IMG/VR virus record: IMGVR_UViG_3300030099_000598
Coordinates: 1 to 23,055 of that record
Source: a virus
Reading direction: 5' to 3' (one strand)
Length of the DNA stretch: 23,055 bases
Shown: positions 15,313-21,516 of the stretch, one piece after another
Numbering within the stretch: the first letter of the stretch is position 1
Layout: every line of letters begins with the position of its first letter
Notes under the pieces: generated by a model
What the model saw: only the letters and a program-made list of their open reading frames with translations
What the model was told of the DNA's origin: nothing
The model's database searches: none
Position numbers and translations under genes: made by a program

Positions 15313-16470
15313 TTAAGGCGTATTAGCCTGTCCTCCCATTCCGCTATGATTAGTACAATAATAATGAAGAGTAGGCGCTCCAATAGCTACAGTTATTTGA
15401 GTATAAGCTCCAGCATTACCGGGAACACCTGTGGTAGTTACACCTGTGGTGTACTCCACACCACCTCCCCAAGTTCCATTTGGTGTGGTAGAAAATCTTA
15501 AAGGATGATTAAGGTTGGTGCTGTCAGATTGGTCAAACCTATAAGTAGAACCCTCCACCAGAGAAACAGTAGGACTTACTGCTCCACCTATATAATATTT
15601 ATTACCTGTTCCATAAGAGTTTGTTCCTGTTGCGACCGTAACAGCAAATCCAGTGTATACGTTTACCGTTCCACCCATATTAGAATGATTTTGACAGTAG
15701 TAATATAAGGTAGGAGCATCAGAAGCTACTGTAATTTCTGTGTAAGCTCCTGCTGAACCCGGCACTCCGTTTGTTACCACACCTGTAGTGTACTCAGTCC
15801 CTCCAGAGTGAGTACCATTAGAGGTAGTAGATAAACGAAGAGGATGGTTTAAATTAGAAGAATCAGATTGATCGAATCTGTAAATATTCCCTGCCTTTAA
15901 TGTAACAGTAGCTTGTTGTGCGCCATCTACATAATACCTATTACCAACCCCCGGATTTGCAACGGTTATTGCAAAAGTTTCAGAAACCACACTAACAGAG
16001 CCAACAGCAGAAGTAGCACTTACCCCAGTTACAGATACACTTACATCAACCGCTCCTAATTCAACACTTACGTTTCCTAAATTAGTTGTACCTACAACAC
16101 CCGACACGCTTACTGTCGAATCAGGCTCTGTAATTTCTACTTGGACTCTTCCTACATGTCCTGACATGTCAAGACCAACGGTACGGCTTCCCATTGCTGT
16201 ATTACCACCGCCCACTGGATCAAAAGCCGAAAGCTCTCTGCTTTGAAAAAATCCACCATCGGGACGCGGATTTCTCAAAGCCTGCGGATCAGACATGTTA
16301 ATCATCCCCAATCTCCACTGAGGATTGTCTTTATCTACCACATCTCTACCAACAAGCATTCCGTTGGGTCTGCCGTTCTCTATCTGAGGAACGAGGTCTT
16401 TTAGCTTGTAACGAAAACCTGTTCGGTCACAAAAGCCGAAAGCATGTTTTCCACTAGCGTAATTGCTCAT
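15313..16470 (-). CDS. Virion protein with two tandem cupredoxin-like domains
   Basis: A 385-residue protein whose start overlaps the preceding stop (ATGA). Residues 1-100 form an N-terminal module seen in marine phage structural proteins (HAFGFCDRTGFRYKLKDL, NPQWRLG, DPQALRNPRPDGG). Residues 105-162 hold two of the VSVxGVxATxxVGSVSV repeats also found in the 241-residue protein. Two near-duplicate domains follow (163-272 and 273-384). Each has a His in LNHPLR and a C-terminal YYC-x2-H-x2-M-GG loop, giving candidate type-1 copper ligands His209/Cys259/His262/Met265 and His322/Cys372/His375/Met378. Plastocyanin-type loops are C-x2-H-x4-M, so the Cys-to-Met loop is two residues shorter here. 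Metal binding is unproven, and the domains may be purely structural. Confidence 0.7.
   Translation of the reverse strand: MSNYASGKHAFGFCDRTGFRYKLKDLVPQIENGRPNGMLVGRDVVDKDNPQWRLGMINMSDPQALRNPRPDGGFFQSRELSAFDPVGGGNTAMGSRTVGLDMSGHVGRVQVEITEPDSTVSVSGVVGTTNLGNVSVELGAVDVSVSVTGVSATSAVGSVSVVSETFAITVANPGVGNRYYVDGAQQATVTLKAGNIYRFDQSDSSNLNHPLRLSTTSNGTHSGGTEYTTGVVTNGVPGSAGAYTEITVASDAPTLYYYCQNHSNMGGTVNVYTGFAVTVATGTNSYGTGNKYYIGGAVSPTVSLVEGSTYRFDQSDSTNLNHPLRFSTTPNGTWGGGVEYTTGVTTTGVPGNAGAYTQITVAIGAPTLHYYCTNHSGMGGQANTP
15319..15984 (-). repeat. Tandem duplication of the cupredoxin-like domain
   Basis: Two units of about 110 codons (15,655-15,984 and 15,319-15,654). They share YRFDQSDS(S/T)NLNHPLR, GVEYTTG or GTEYTTG, GVPG(S/N)AGAYT and YYC(Q/T)NHS(N/G)MGG. 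Confidence 0.85.
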
Positions 16471-17162
16471 AGATACTGATAACCGCCGGGAACAACATCG
16501 TAAGATGATTTATCTCTGACTGAATCAGAGGCCATAGTCCACTGCTCTTCATATATTTCTTTAAGCATAGGAATTCTGTTTTCTGCTTGCGGTCTCTTTA
16601 ACGCAATCATGTAAGCTAACCCTGCGGTTAAACAGGTCAAAAAAGTAGGAGGTATGTTCATCTCCAAAGAAGCTGGGGAACCAGCATCTTCAATCCGTTC
16701 CATGTAGTAGTAACCAAATGTCCATGTTTGAGATGAGTCTGGTACAGGCCACACGTTAATCGTTATTCCACTAGGCGCTCTTTCAACCCAGTACTGTATA
16801 GGTCTTCCTTGTAACAGTTTATTAGTTTGTTGAGAATAAGTAGCAATAGACATCCGTTGCATAGTTAGGTCTGACTGTTTTGTAGTGTCGCCTGCGTTTG
16901 TTCGCATGTAGGCTTCAACTATGTCTAACCTGTCAACAGGAAGAGCATAAGCTCCCTGTCCCGGCGTTAATGTCAGGTTATCATTCTTTACCGTCCAAAG
17001 ACTTAAACCCCTGTTCTGCCAATCAAGCATCAAAAGATTAAGGCTTCTTCTCGCTGTCTTATAGTCGTAGCCAGAACGCAACTCTAAACCACAGCGTTCA
17101 TAAGCTTCTTCCATTACCTCGCCCAAATCGAGATTAAAATTATAAGTTCCGCTAGTCGCCAT
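16467..17162 (-). CDS. Head-tail connector, P22 gp4-like tail accessory factor
   Basis: A 231-residue protein whose start shares one base with the preceding stop (TAATG). The N-terminal helices (DLGEVMEEAYERCGLELRSG and TARRSLNLLMLDWQNRG) followed by LSLWTV are the pattern I know from P22 gp4-like tail accessory proteins, which extend the portal. A beta-rich centre follows (GAYALPVDRLDIVEAYMR, PIQYWVERAPSGITINVWP). The C-terminal helix (TFLTCLTAGLAYMIALKRP, LKEIYEEQWTMASD) completes the family layout. Together with the adaptor at 14,091-14,732 this argues for a short-tailed virion. Confidence 0.7.
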   Translation of the reverse strand: MATSGTYNFNLDLGEVMEEAYERCGLELRSGYDYKTARRSLNLLMLDWQNRGLSLWTVKNDNLTLTPGQGAYALPVDRLDIVEAYMRTNAGDTTKQSDLTMQRMSIATYSQQTNKLLQGRPIQYWVERAPSGITINVWPVPDSSQTWTFGYYYMERIEDAGSPASLEMNIPPTFLTCLTAGLAYMIALKRPQAENRIPMLKEIYEEQWTMASDSVRDKSSYDVVPGGYQYL

Positions 17163-17368
17163 TAGACTATTCTACCTCGCGTTTGTCCCTGAACAGCTTT
17201 GCCGTCACCGACTCTGCCTCCTGAAAACATTTTTTTGTTAATACCAGCCTCACTCAGCGCAATAGCCATAGCTTGATTTCGATCAGTGACTTTTTTGCCA
17301 GAACTAGATTTGAGCTTACCGTCTTTAAACTCGTTCATAACGTAGCTAACTTTCTCTTTGCCTTTCAT
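17162..17368 (-). CDS. Small basic phage protein
   Basis: I choose the ATG at 17,368 (MKGKEKVSYVMNEF, 68 residues). It has GGAGG five bases upstream and forms an ATGA overlap with the previous stop. The in-frame ATG at 17,380 would place that ribosome-binding site inside the gene. The core KVSYVMNEFKDGKLKSSSG followed by KKVTDRNQAMAIALSEAG is a known small phage/bacterial domain of unknown function (I believe DUF6496-like, from memory). The C-terminus is Gly/Arg-rich. It belongs to the set of small basic proteins in this operon. Confidence 0.75.
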   Translation of the reverse strand: MKGKEKVSYVMNEFKDGKLKSSSGKKVTDRNQAMAIALSEAGINKKMFSGGRVGDGKAVQGQTRGRIV

Positions 17369-17889
17369 CGACACCTCCATCTTTTCCTAGCTTGACGCAA
17401 ACGACTGTTCGGGTCTTTTGCCGCTTTAGGAAACTTTTTCATTTGTCCTTCAGAACGAGCGCAATATGACTTCCGTCTTTTTGCATTAGCCTTTGATGGT
17501 TTCTTTTCAGTAACCGCAGTTTTTAATTTGCTACCGGGGTTAGCTTTACGATAAGCCTTAACTCCTTTCTCAGTCATTCCTGCGCCTTTCTTCGTTGCGC
17601 GAAAGTTACCTGACTTAACAGAAGTTTTTATGCCCATCCCTTTCTTCTTGGTAGCACCACCCTTCTTGAGAGTACGTTTGCGATTAGTCGTTTGAGAGGT
17701 TACCACCAAGTTAGACGATGAGTTATTTCTGGGATTTCCATCTCTATGATGAACATCCTTTCTATCGCCTTTACTTACCTTGCCTTTCGACTTCAAGGTA
17801 TTGCGAGCCGCGTTACGACCCGCTCTATCTTTTTTCTGCTTAGGCTTTGAGTGGTAATTAGCATACTCAGAACGATAGTTTCTAGCCAT
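17365..17889 (-). CDS. Basic HNH-like protein fused to a second conserved basic domain
   Basis: A 174-residue protein starting at ATG 17,889; a TTG one codon earlier is less likely. Residues 45-75 contain DVHHRDGNPRNNSSSNLVV, which fits the H-H-x-D-G-N ... N-N ... N-L core of HNH endonucleases. The N-terminal part of a full HNH fold is replaced by a Lys/Arg-rich stretch. From about residue 105 a second domain starts (GVKAYRKANPGSKLKTAV, RRKSYCARSEGQMKKFP, DPNSRLRQARKRWRCR), which I recall as a separate family in phages (DUF6321-like, from memory). The whole protein is extremely basic. It could be a nuclease, but a DNA-binding virion role is equally possible. Confidence 0.75.
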   Translation of the reverse strand: MARNYRSEYANYHSKPKQKKDRAGRNAARNTLKSKGKVSKGDRKDVHHRDGNPRNNSSSNLVVTSQTTNRKRTLKKGGATKKKGMGIKTSVKSGNFRATKKGAGMTEKGVKAYRKANPGSKLKTAVTEKKPSKANAKRRKSYCARSEGQMKKFPKAAKDPNSRLRQARKRWRCR

Positions 17890-18229
17890 CAAACTGAGCC
17901 TTGTAAGCTTGCTTTACAAGAGTTTCTTTTTTTTCCCTGCGATCTAACTCAACACCAAACTCACGAGCAAATTCTTCAAGCTCGACTTTGGTCATTTTGT
18001 TTAGATCAGCCTTGGTTGTCTCTTCAACTTCTTCTACTGGATCAGCAGCCTTAGCAGCAGACTTAGAAGAACCACCCATACTCTTGAGCTTTGCTTTTGC
18101 TTCCGATTCAGTCATCAGGTCAAAAACTGCTATCTCACGATCACCATCAGCATTGATGCTACCAATCTGAAAAACTGGATCGCCATTACTGAAGTTACCG
18201 TTTTGAATTACCTGTAATTTATTAGCCAT
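17882..18229 (-). CDS. Small protein with C-terminal HeH/LEM-like domain
   Basis: A 115-residue protein whose start overlaps the previous gene by eight bases. Residues 1-45 are beta-rich (LQVIQNGNFSNGDPVFQIGS, EIAVFDLMTE). An acidic linker (DPVEEVEETTK) leads to a helix-extended-loop-helix motif at about 76-108 (MTKVELEEFAREFGVELD then RREKKETLVKQAY), similar to HeH/LEM or Rho-N-like modules that often bind nucleic acid or act as small adaptors in phages. It lies between a putative virion protein and the HNH-like gene. A structural or packaging-related role is inference. Confidence 0.75.
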   Translation of the reverse strand: MANKLQVIQNGNFSNGDPVFQIGSINADGDREIAVFDLMTESEAKAKLKSMGGSSKSAAKAADPVEEVEETTKADLNKMTKVELEEFAREFGVELDRREKKETLVKQAYKAQFDG

Positions 18230-18629
18230 AATTTTTTACGCCTGTAATAATTACCATGTAGGTATCTAAGTTTGCTGCGCCACGAGTGCTAAACAAAATA
18301 TCTCCTGTCTTACCCGTACCAGCATTGTTTGGCAAACCTGTGTATGAACTGAAGTCTAAAGTGTCAGCATAGTTCTCTGGTAGAGTTACCAAGAACTCAT
18401 TGCTCGTAGCATCTAAAAATATATCAACCGACATACCGCTTGTGGAAAACTGAATACTAGAAATAGTAATACTTGTACAAGCTGCTTCAGTTCTAGGATG
18501 CGTACTTAACGCAGAGACATCTACTTTAGTAACCAAAGATTCTCCAGTGCCATCACTAAGATTAGTGAATTTCATGACAAGGTTTCGAGGCCCGTCATTA
18601 ATTATTTGTGAATTGACATCATCTGCCAT
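18222..18629 (-). CDS. Conserved beta-rich virion-type protein
   Basis: I start it at ATG 18,629 (MADDVNSQIINDGPRNLVM, 135 residues). A GGAGG sits six bases upstream, and the alternative TTG at 18,641 would swallow that site. The NDGPRNLVMKFTNLSDGTGE opening and the later DILFSTRGAANLDTYMVII strand are typical of structural proteins in marine phages. It is the first gene after the hairpin at 18,642-18,663, so it depends on readthrough or on an unseen promoter. No function is assigned. Confidence 0.75.
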   Translation of the reverse strand: MADDVNSQIINDGPRNLVMKFTNLSDGTGESLVTKVDVSALSTHPRTEAACTSITISSIQFSTSGMSVDIFLDATSNEFLVTLPENYADTLDFSSYTGLPNNAGTGKTGDILFSTRGAANLDTYMVIITGVKNYG

Positions 18630-18641
18630 ATAAACCTCCAA

Positions 18642-18663
18642 TAAAAGCGGGGCAAGCCCCGCT
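18642..18663 (-). terminator. GC-rich intrinsic terminator or attenuator
   Basis: Read on the minus strand, AGCGGGG-CTTG-CCCCGCT forms a perfect 7-bp stem with a four-base loop, followed by TTTTATT. It lies a few bases after the stop of the 178-residue gene and just before the GGAGG of the next gene. The U-tract is short, so partial termination is likely. Confidence 0.7.
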
Positions 18664-18668
18664 ATATT

Positions 18669-19205
18669 CTAGCCACTAAAAGGAGTTGCTAAAGTGCCGC
18701 TGCCAAGGTTTACACCTTGAACCAGATAACGATTAGCAAATACAGCAGTTATAGAGAAGTAAGTCCCCGCTACACCACCTGTTGTTGTTCCATCAAAAAC
18801 CAACTGGTAGTTAGAAGAACCGTTTGGCTCGAAGACATGAACAAGACCTAGACCAGCCTTACCCTGCACCATAGAACCAATCATGAGATCAGAGGATGAA
18901 GAGCTACCGATTGTAGTACTTGTTCCAGAAGAGGTTAACATCAAGAACTTATACTCAATACCCACATTGCTTAATGTGTTAGGACCGCCACCTTTACGAA
19001 AAGGGCCAGCAGACGCATTAAGAGCTGCCGCGTTTACAGCAGGAAGAGTAATAGTTAGTGTAGAGTTATTTATAAGAATTAGTTTACCCGCATGATCGGT
19101 AGGATTAATTGTAGTATCAGCCGTTAATGCAACCACTGATTCTGGTCCTTGATTGTAAGAACCACCCATTGATCTGATCGGGCCTTGAAATGTTGATAAA
19201 GCCAT
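18669..19205 (-). CDS. Putative head decoration or fibre protein
   Basis: A 178-residue protein (MALSTFQGPIRSMGG). I choose ATG 19,205, which has AGAGGTGA five bases upstream; a GTG three codons earlier overlaps that site. The protein is Gly/Ser/Thr-rich and beta-predicted, with HAGKLILINNSTLTITLP near 41-58 and NYQLVFDGTTTGG near 134-146. The QGPIRSMGGSYNQGPESVV opening is one I know from proteins encoded just after the capsid gene in marine phages. It is the only long gene between two terminators, so it may be expressed at its own level. Decoration of the capsid surface is inferred from position. Confidence 0.7.
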   Translation of the reverse strand: MALSTFQGPIRSMGGSYNQGPESVVALTADTTINPTDHAGKLILINNSTLTITLPAVNAAALNASAGPFRKGGGPNTLSNVGIEYKFLMLTSSGTSTTIGSSSSSDLMIGSMVQGKAGLGLVHVFEPNGSSNYQLVFDGTTTGGVAGTYFSITAVFANRYLVQGVNLGSGTLATPFSG

Positions 19206-19210
19206 TAGAG

Positions 19211-19302
19211 TCACCTCTTTACGAAAGGATTAGTCTTAGCGTCTTCGTAAATGTCCACTAGGCTGGTCGCTAAAACTGCATGTTTCCTAGAATAAAAATC
19301 AT
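19211..19302 (-). other. Coding-like short frame needing a frameshift; leader of the 178-residue gene
   Basis: The 30 codons ending at TGA 19,211-19,213 read DFYSRKHAVLATSLVDIYED then AKTNPFVKR. They end inside the ribosome-binding site of the next gene, as most true genes here do. No good start codon lies in this frame. An ATG at 19,302 (ATGATTTTTATT) enters it only by a -1 slip on a T5 run, or if one T were missing from the sequence. A 13-codon frame (19,304-19,345, MSKKMLKCSSFYG) stops two bases upstream of that ATG. This may be a tiny gene with an indel, a decayed gene, or chance. The remaining bases to 19,416 show no convincing gene or promoter. Confidence 0.3.
19218..19251 (-). promoter_or_regulatory. 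Small hairpin beside the ribosome-binding site
   Basis: An 8-bp inverted repeat TTTACGAA / TTCGTAAA with an 18-base loop. Its 3' arm abuts the AGAGGTGA of the 178-residue gene. It could affect mRNA stability or translation of that gene. It is AT-rich and may be fortuitous. Confidence 0.25.
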
Positions 19303-19416
19303 ATTAACCGTAGAAGGAAGAACATTTGAGCATTTTCTTACTCATCAAGCGTTTCGCTTCAGCTTCATAAATTTCACCAAAACGTGATTAAGGTTTTAGG
19401 CCAGTTAATATGACGT

Positions 19417-19480
19417 AAAAAAAAGAAGCGGCAGACATCTAACAAGGGATAAACAAGTAGATGCCTGTTATCCGCTTCTT
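19417..19480 (-). terminator. Strong intrinsic terminator after the major capsid gene
   Basis: On the minus strand, AAGAAGCGG pairs with CCGCTTCTT (9 bp), and an inner 10-bp stem CAGGCATCTA/TAGATGTCTG (one G-U pair) stacks on it with an ATAA bulge and a 16-base loop. Eight or more T residues follow. It starts about nine bases after the capsid stop codon and closes the head module. Confidence 0.85.
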
Positions 19481-19488
19481 ATTCTACT

Positions 19489-20427
19489 TTAGGAACTACC
19501 CGGAGAACCGAATATTCCTAATGGGTCAGAGACACCGAAGCTGTAACGCTCTCGCGCCTTGTAGCGCACGTTACCAGTATCGAAATCGCCATCCATCGAA
19601 GTCTCAAGCGGAGTACGCTCGAAATGCTTCATACCATTAGGAACATCAGTAATCAAATAGAAGGAGTTATTGTCAGTCAAATAGTGATTGACAGAATATC
19701 CCTCTGGGATAGAACCGTTGTTCTTAATAGCATTGATGTCGTTGTCAGCGGTGCTAACACGCAATTCAGAATCTAGGATTCTAGTTGCAACAAACATCAG
19801 GTTAGGCGGAACAATCAAGCGTCTTGGTCGAGCAGCGATCAAAAGTCCACGCTCATCTGTGTAAGCAGCGATTTGAATTATCGCATCTTCCAGAGAGGTT
19901 TCGTTTAAATCTGCTGCTGTAGCAGGACGGTTTGAGTTAAAACCACCATTAACTAGAGGGTGACCACCACCACCAACAACGCCATCGCCTACCGCAGTAA
20001 ACAAGTTAACACCATCGCCAGATTGAAAAGCGTTAGTGAAACCATTATTTAATGGGAAAGCAGCTTTAACTTGCTTGGTGTAAGCCATCGCTCTTGCCAA
20101 AGCTTTAGTGTATCGCTGAGACAAAGACGCATAGAGGTTGTCCTCCATTGCTTCTTCAGTAATAGCGAAACCCTGAGCAATAGTTTCATGAGTGTAACGA
20201 GCGGTGAAAGCTTCTTGTGCTGAATCATAATTGATTGCAGAACCTTCAGGCTTCACAGGCGCAGCGCCAAACCCACTCAACTTTACTTCTTCTTCAAACG
20301 AACGATCAGATGTTTCTGTTTCATAGATCATCTTATCTTCGTCTTCGTACTTTGCATACTCTAAGCCAAACAGGGCGTTAAGACCCGGAAGTAGCTCTTT
20401 GAGCATTTGCGCTCTTGATATAGCCAT
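19489..20427 (-). CDS. Major capsid protein (HK97-type fold)
   Basis: A 312-residue protein. The ATG at 20,427 has AGGAGG nine bases upstream. The sequence follows the widespread Mu gpT-related/HK97-fold capsid family: LLPGLNALFGLEYAKY at the start, FEEEVKLSGFGAAPVKPEG, ARYTHETIAQGFAITEEAME, GLLIAARPRRLIVPPNL, STADNDINAI, VNHYLTD, VPNGMKHFERTP and a closing ARERYSFGVSDPLGIFGSPG. There is no visible prohead-protease cleavage site or long delta domain at the N-terminus, so assembly probably relies on the separate scaffold-like gene. It forms the icosahedral shell. The strong ribosome-binding site and the following terminator fit the most abundant virion protein. Confidence 0.92.
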   Translation of the reverse strand: MAISRAQMLKELLPGLNALFGLEYAKYEDEDKMIYETETSDRSFEEEVKLSGFGAAPVKPEGSAINYDSAQEAFTARYTHETIAQGFAITEEAMEDNLYASLSQRYTKALARAMAYTKQVKAAFPLNNGFTNAFQSGDGVNLFTAVGDGVVGGGGHPLVNGGFNSNRPATAADLNETSLEDAIIQIAAYTDERGLLIAARPRRLIVPPNLMFVATRILDSELRVSTADNDINAIKNNGSIPEGYSVNHYLTDNNSFYLITDVPNGMKHFERTPLETSMDGDFDTGNVRYKARERYSFGVSDPLGIFGSPGSS

Positions 20428-20439
20428 TCGCTAAGCCTC

Positions 20440-21021
20440 CTATACGCCTGTGGCGTTTCTATATTGGTGCATTCCAAAGTTGTACGTTAATAGCACATCT
20501 GTAAATGCGTCACCTACAGCACTGTCAGGACCATCCATAAACTCAAGAATCCGTAAGGGAAGAGTATCGGTGGTTGCAGCGGTACTTGCGTCAACCGCAT
20601 TTTTGCTGCGCCCAATAGTTGTAGAACCAGAAGTTTGGATAATAGCAATGTTATTACCTAAAGTAGTTTGTGCTAAAGAGCCATCAGCTTGCATTCTAAA
20701 TACAGCATCAGGATCATCAAGCACATAAGCCATAGCGTCATCCGCTACAGTTCCAGTAGGAAACATTTGATTGAACGTAGGTTGGCTAGTGCTAGGGTCA
20801 GTGTAAAAACAGCCCATAAAAATACCAACCGGAGTAGCTGTTGCAGTACCAGTATCTTTTTCAATAGTTCCGGTATTGACCAGCTTTACAAAATCACCAT
20901 AAAAAATATTAGTAGCATAGCCACTAGCTATTTTTATATGGCGAACTTTTCCAGAGAAAGAACCACAAGCGGATAATCCGCCGACTGGTTCCGCTCCCAT
21001 AGGGGTCGCTGTTGCAGACAT
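20440..21021 (-). CDS. Capsid accessory/decoration-type protein
   Basis: A 193-residue beta-rich protein just upstream of the capsid gene (12-base gap). The opening is MGAEPVGGLSACGSFSGKV. YATNIFYGDFVKLVNTGTIE near 35-54, TATPVGIFMGCFYTDPS, AMAYVLDDPDAVFRMQADG and a closing TYNFGMHQYRNATGV give a repeated short-strand pattern typical of capsid-stabilising proteins. The start is preceded by GAGG. Position next to the capsid gene supports a head role; whether it decorates the capsid or is an internal protein is undecided. Confidence 0.75.
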   Translation of the reverse strand: MSATATPMGAEPVGGLSACGSFSGKVRHIKIASGYATNIFYGDFVKLVNTGTIEKDTGTATATPVGIFMGCFYTDPSTSQPTFNQMFPTGTVADDAMAYVLDDPDAVFRMQADGSLAQTTLGNNIAIIQTSGSTTIGRSKNAVDASTAATTDTLPLRILEFMDGPDSAVGDAFTDVLLTYNFGMHQYRNATGV

Positions 21022-21060
21022 AGTAAAGTCCTCGTTATGAAGACAATCCTACTAACAAGA

Positions 21061-21516
21061 TTATCTTCTACCAAAAGTTGTCCTCGAAGAGTTCTCTTGG
21101 AACTTAGCCATTCGAGGGTCTTGGTCGCTAAGAAAACTGTTGTCTACTGCTTCCATTTGATTAACCGCCATCTGACTGTAATACTCAGTACGCTTGTCTA
21201 ACATTTCGCTCGGAATCGAGCATAACAATAGACCGCCATATTCAATATTTTCAGGATAACGACTTGTCTTATCAGGAACGTAGTCAATTTCAGGATAGTC
21301 AGTAGCTTTAACTGCCACCCATCCCTCTCTCATTTTCTGCGACACGTTAGTGTTATCAACTTGCCCCAAGACCGAAGTACGAATCCATCTATGAGAGATT
21401 CCATCTCGCGGATTTGGAGAAGGCAAAGAAGAAGCAGGAATCCATGAATCATTCGGCCTCTTCGTGTTTTCCCTTGAGTCTAGCTCTTGGGGTGCGCGGT
21501 TTATTTCTTCAGTCAT
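21061..21516 (-). CDS. Conserved head-module protein of unknown function
   Basis: A 151-residue protein whose start shares one base with the previous stop (TAATG). It has a disordered N-terminus, then SLPSPNPRDGISHRWIRTSV, NVSQKMREGWVAVKATDYPE, NIEYGGLLLCSIPSEMLD, and a C-terminal helix with YYSQMAVNQMEAVDNSFL followed by DPRMAKF. I recognise this run of motifs as a conserved companion of the scaffold-like and capsid genes in marine phages. It is probably an assembly or minor head protein. No enzymatic motif is visible. Confidence 0.8.
   Translation of the reverse strand: MTEEINRAPQELDSRENTKRPNDSWIPASSLPSPNPRDGISHRWIRTSVLGQVDNTNVSQKMREGWVAVKATDYPEIDYVPDKTSRYPENIEYGGLLLCSIPSEMLDKRTEYYSQMAVNQMEAVDNSFLSDQDPRMAKFQENSSRTTFGRR

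Noticed and set aside
19298-19303. TATGAT as a possible -10 promoter box for the 178-residue gene
   Set aside because: The hexamer at -35 spacing (AATGTT-like) does not match, and AT-rich DNA gives such boxes often. A phage-specific promoter cannot be excluded.
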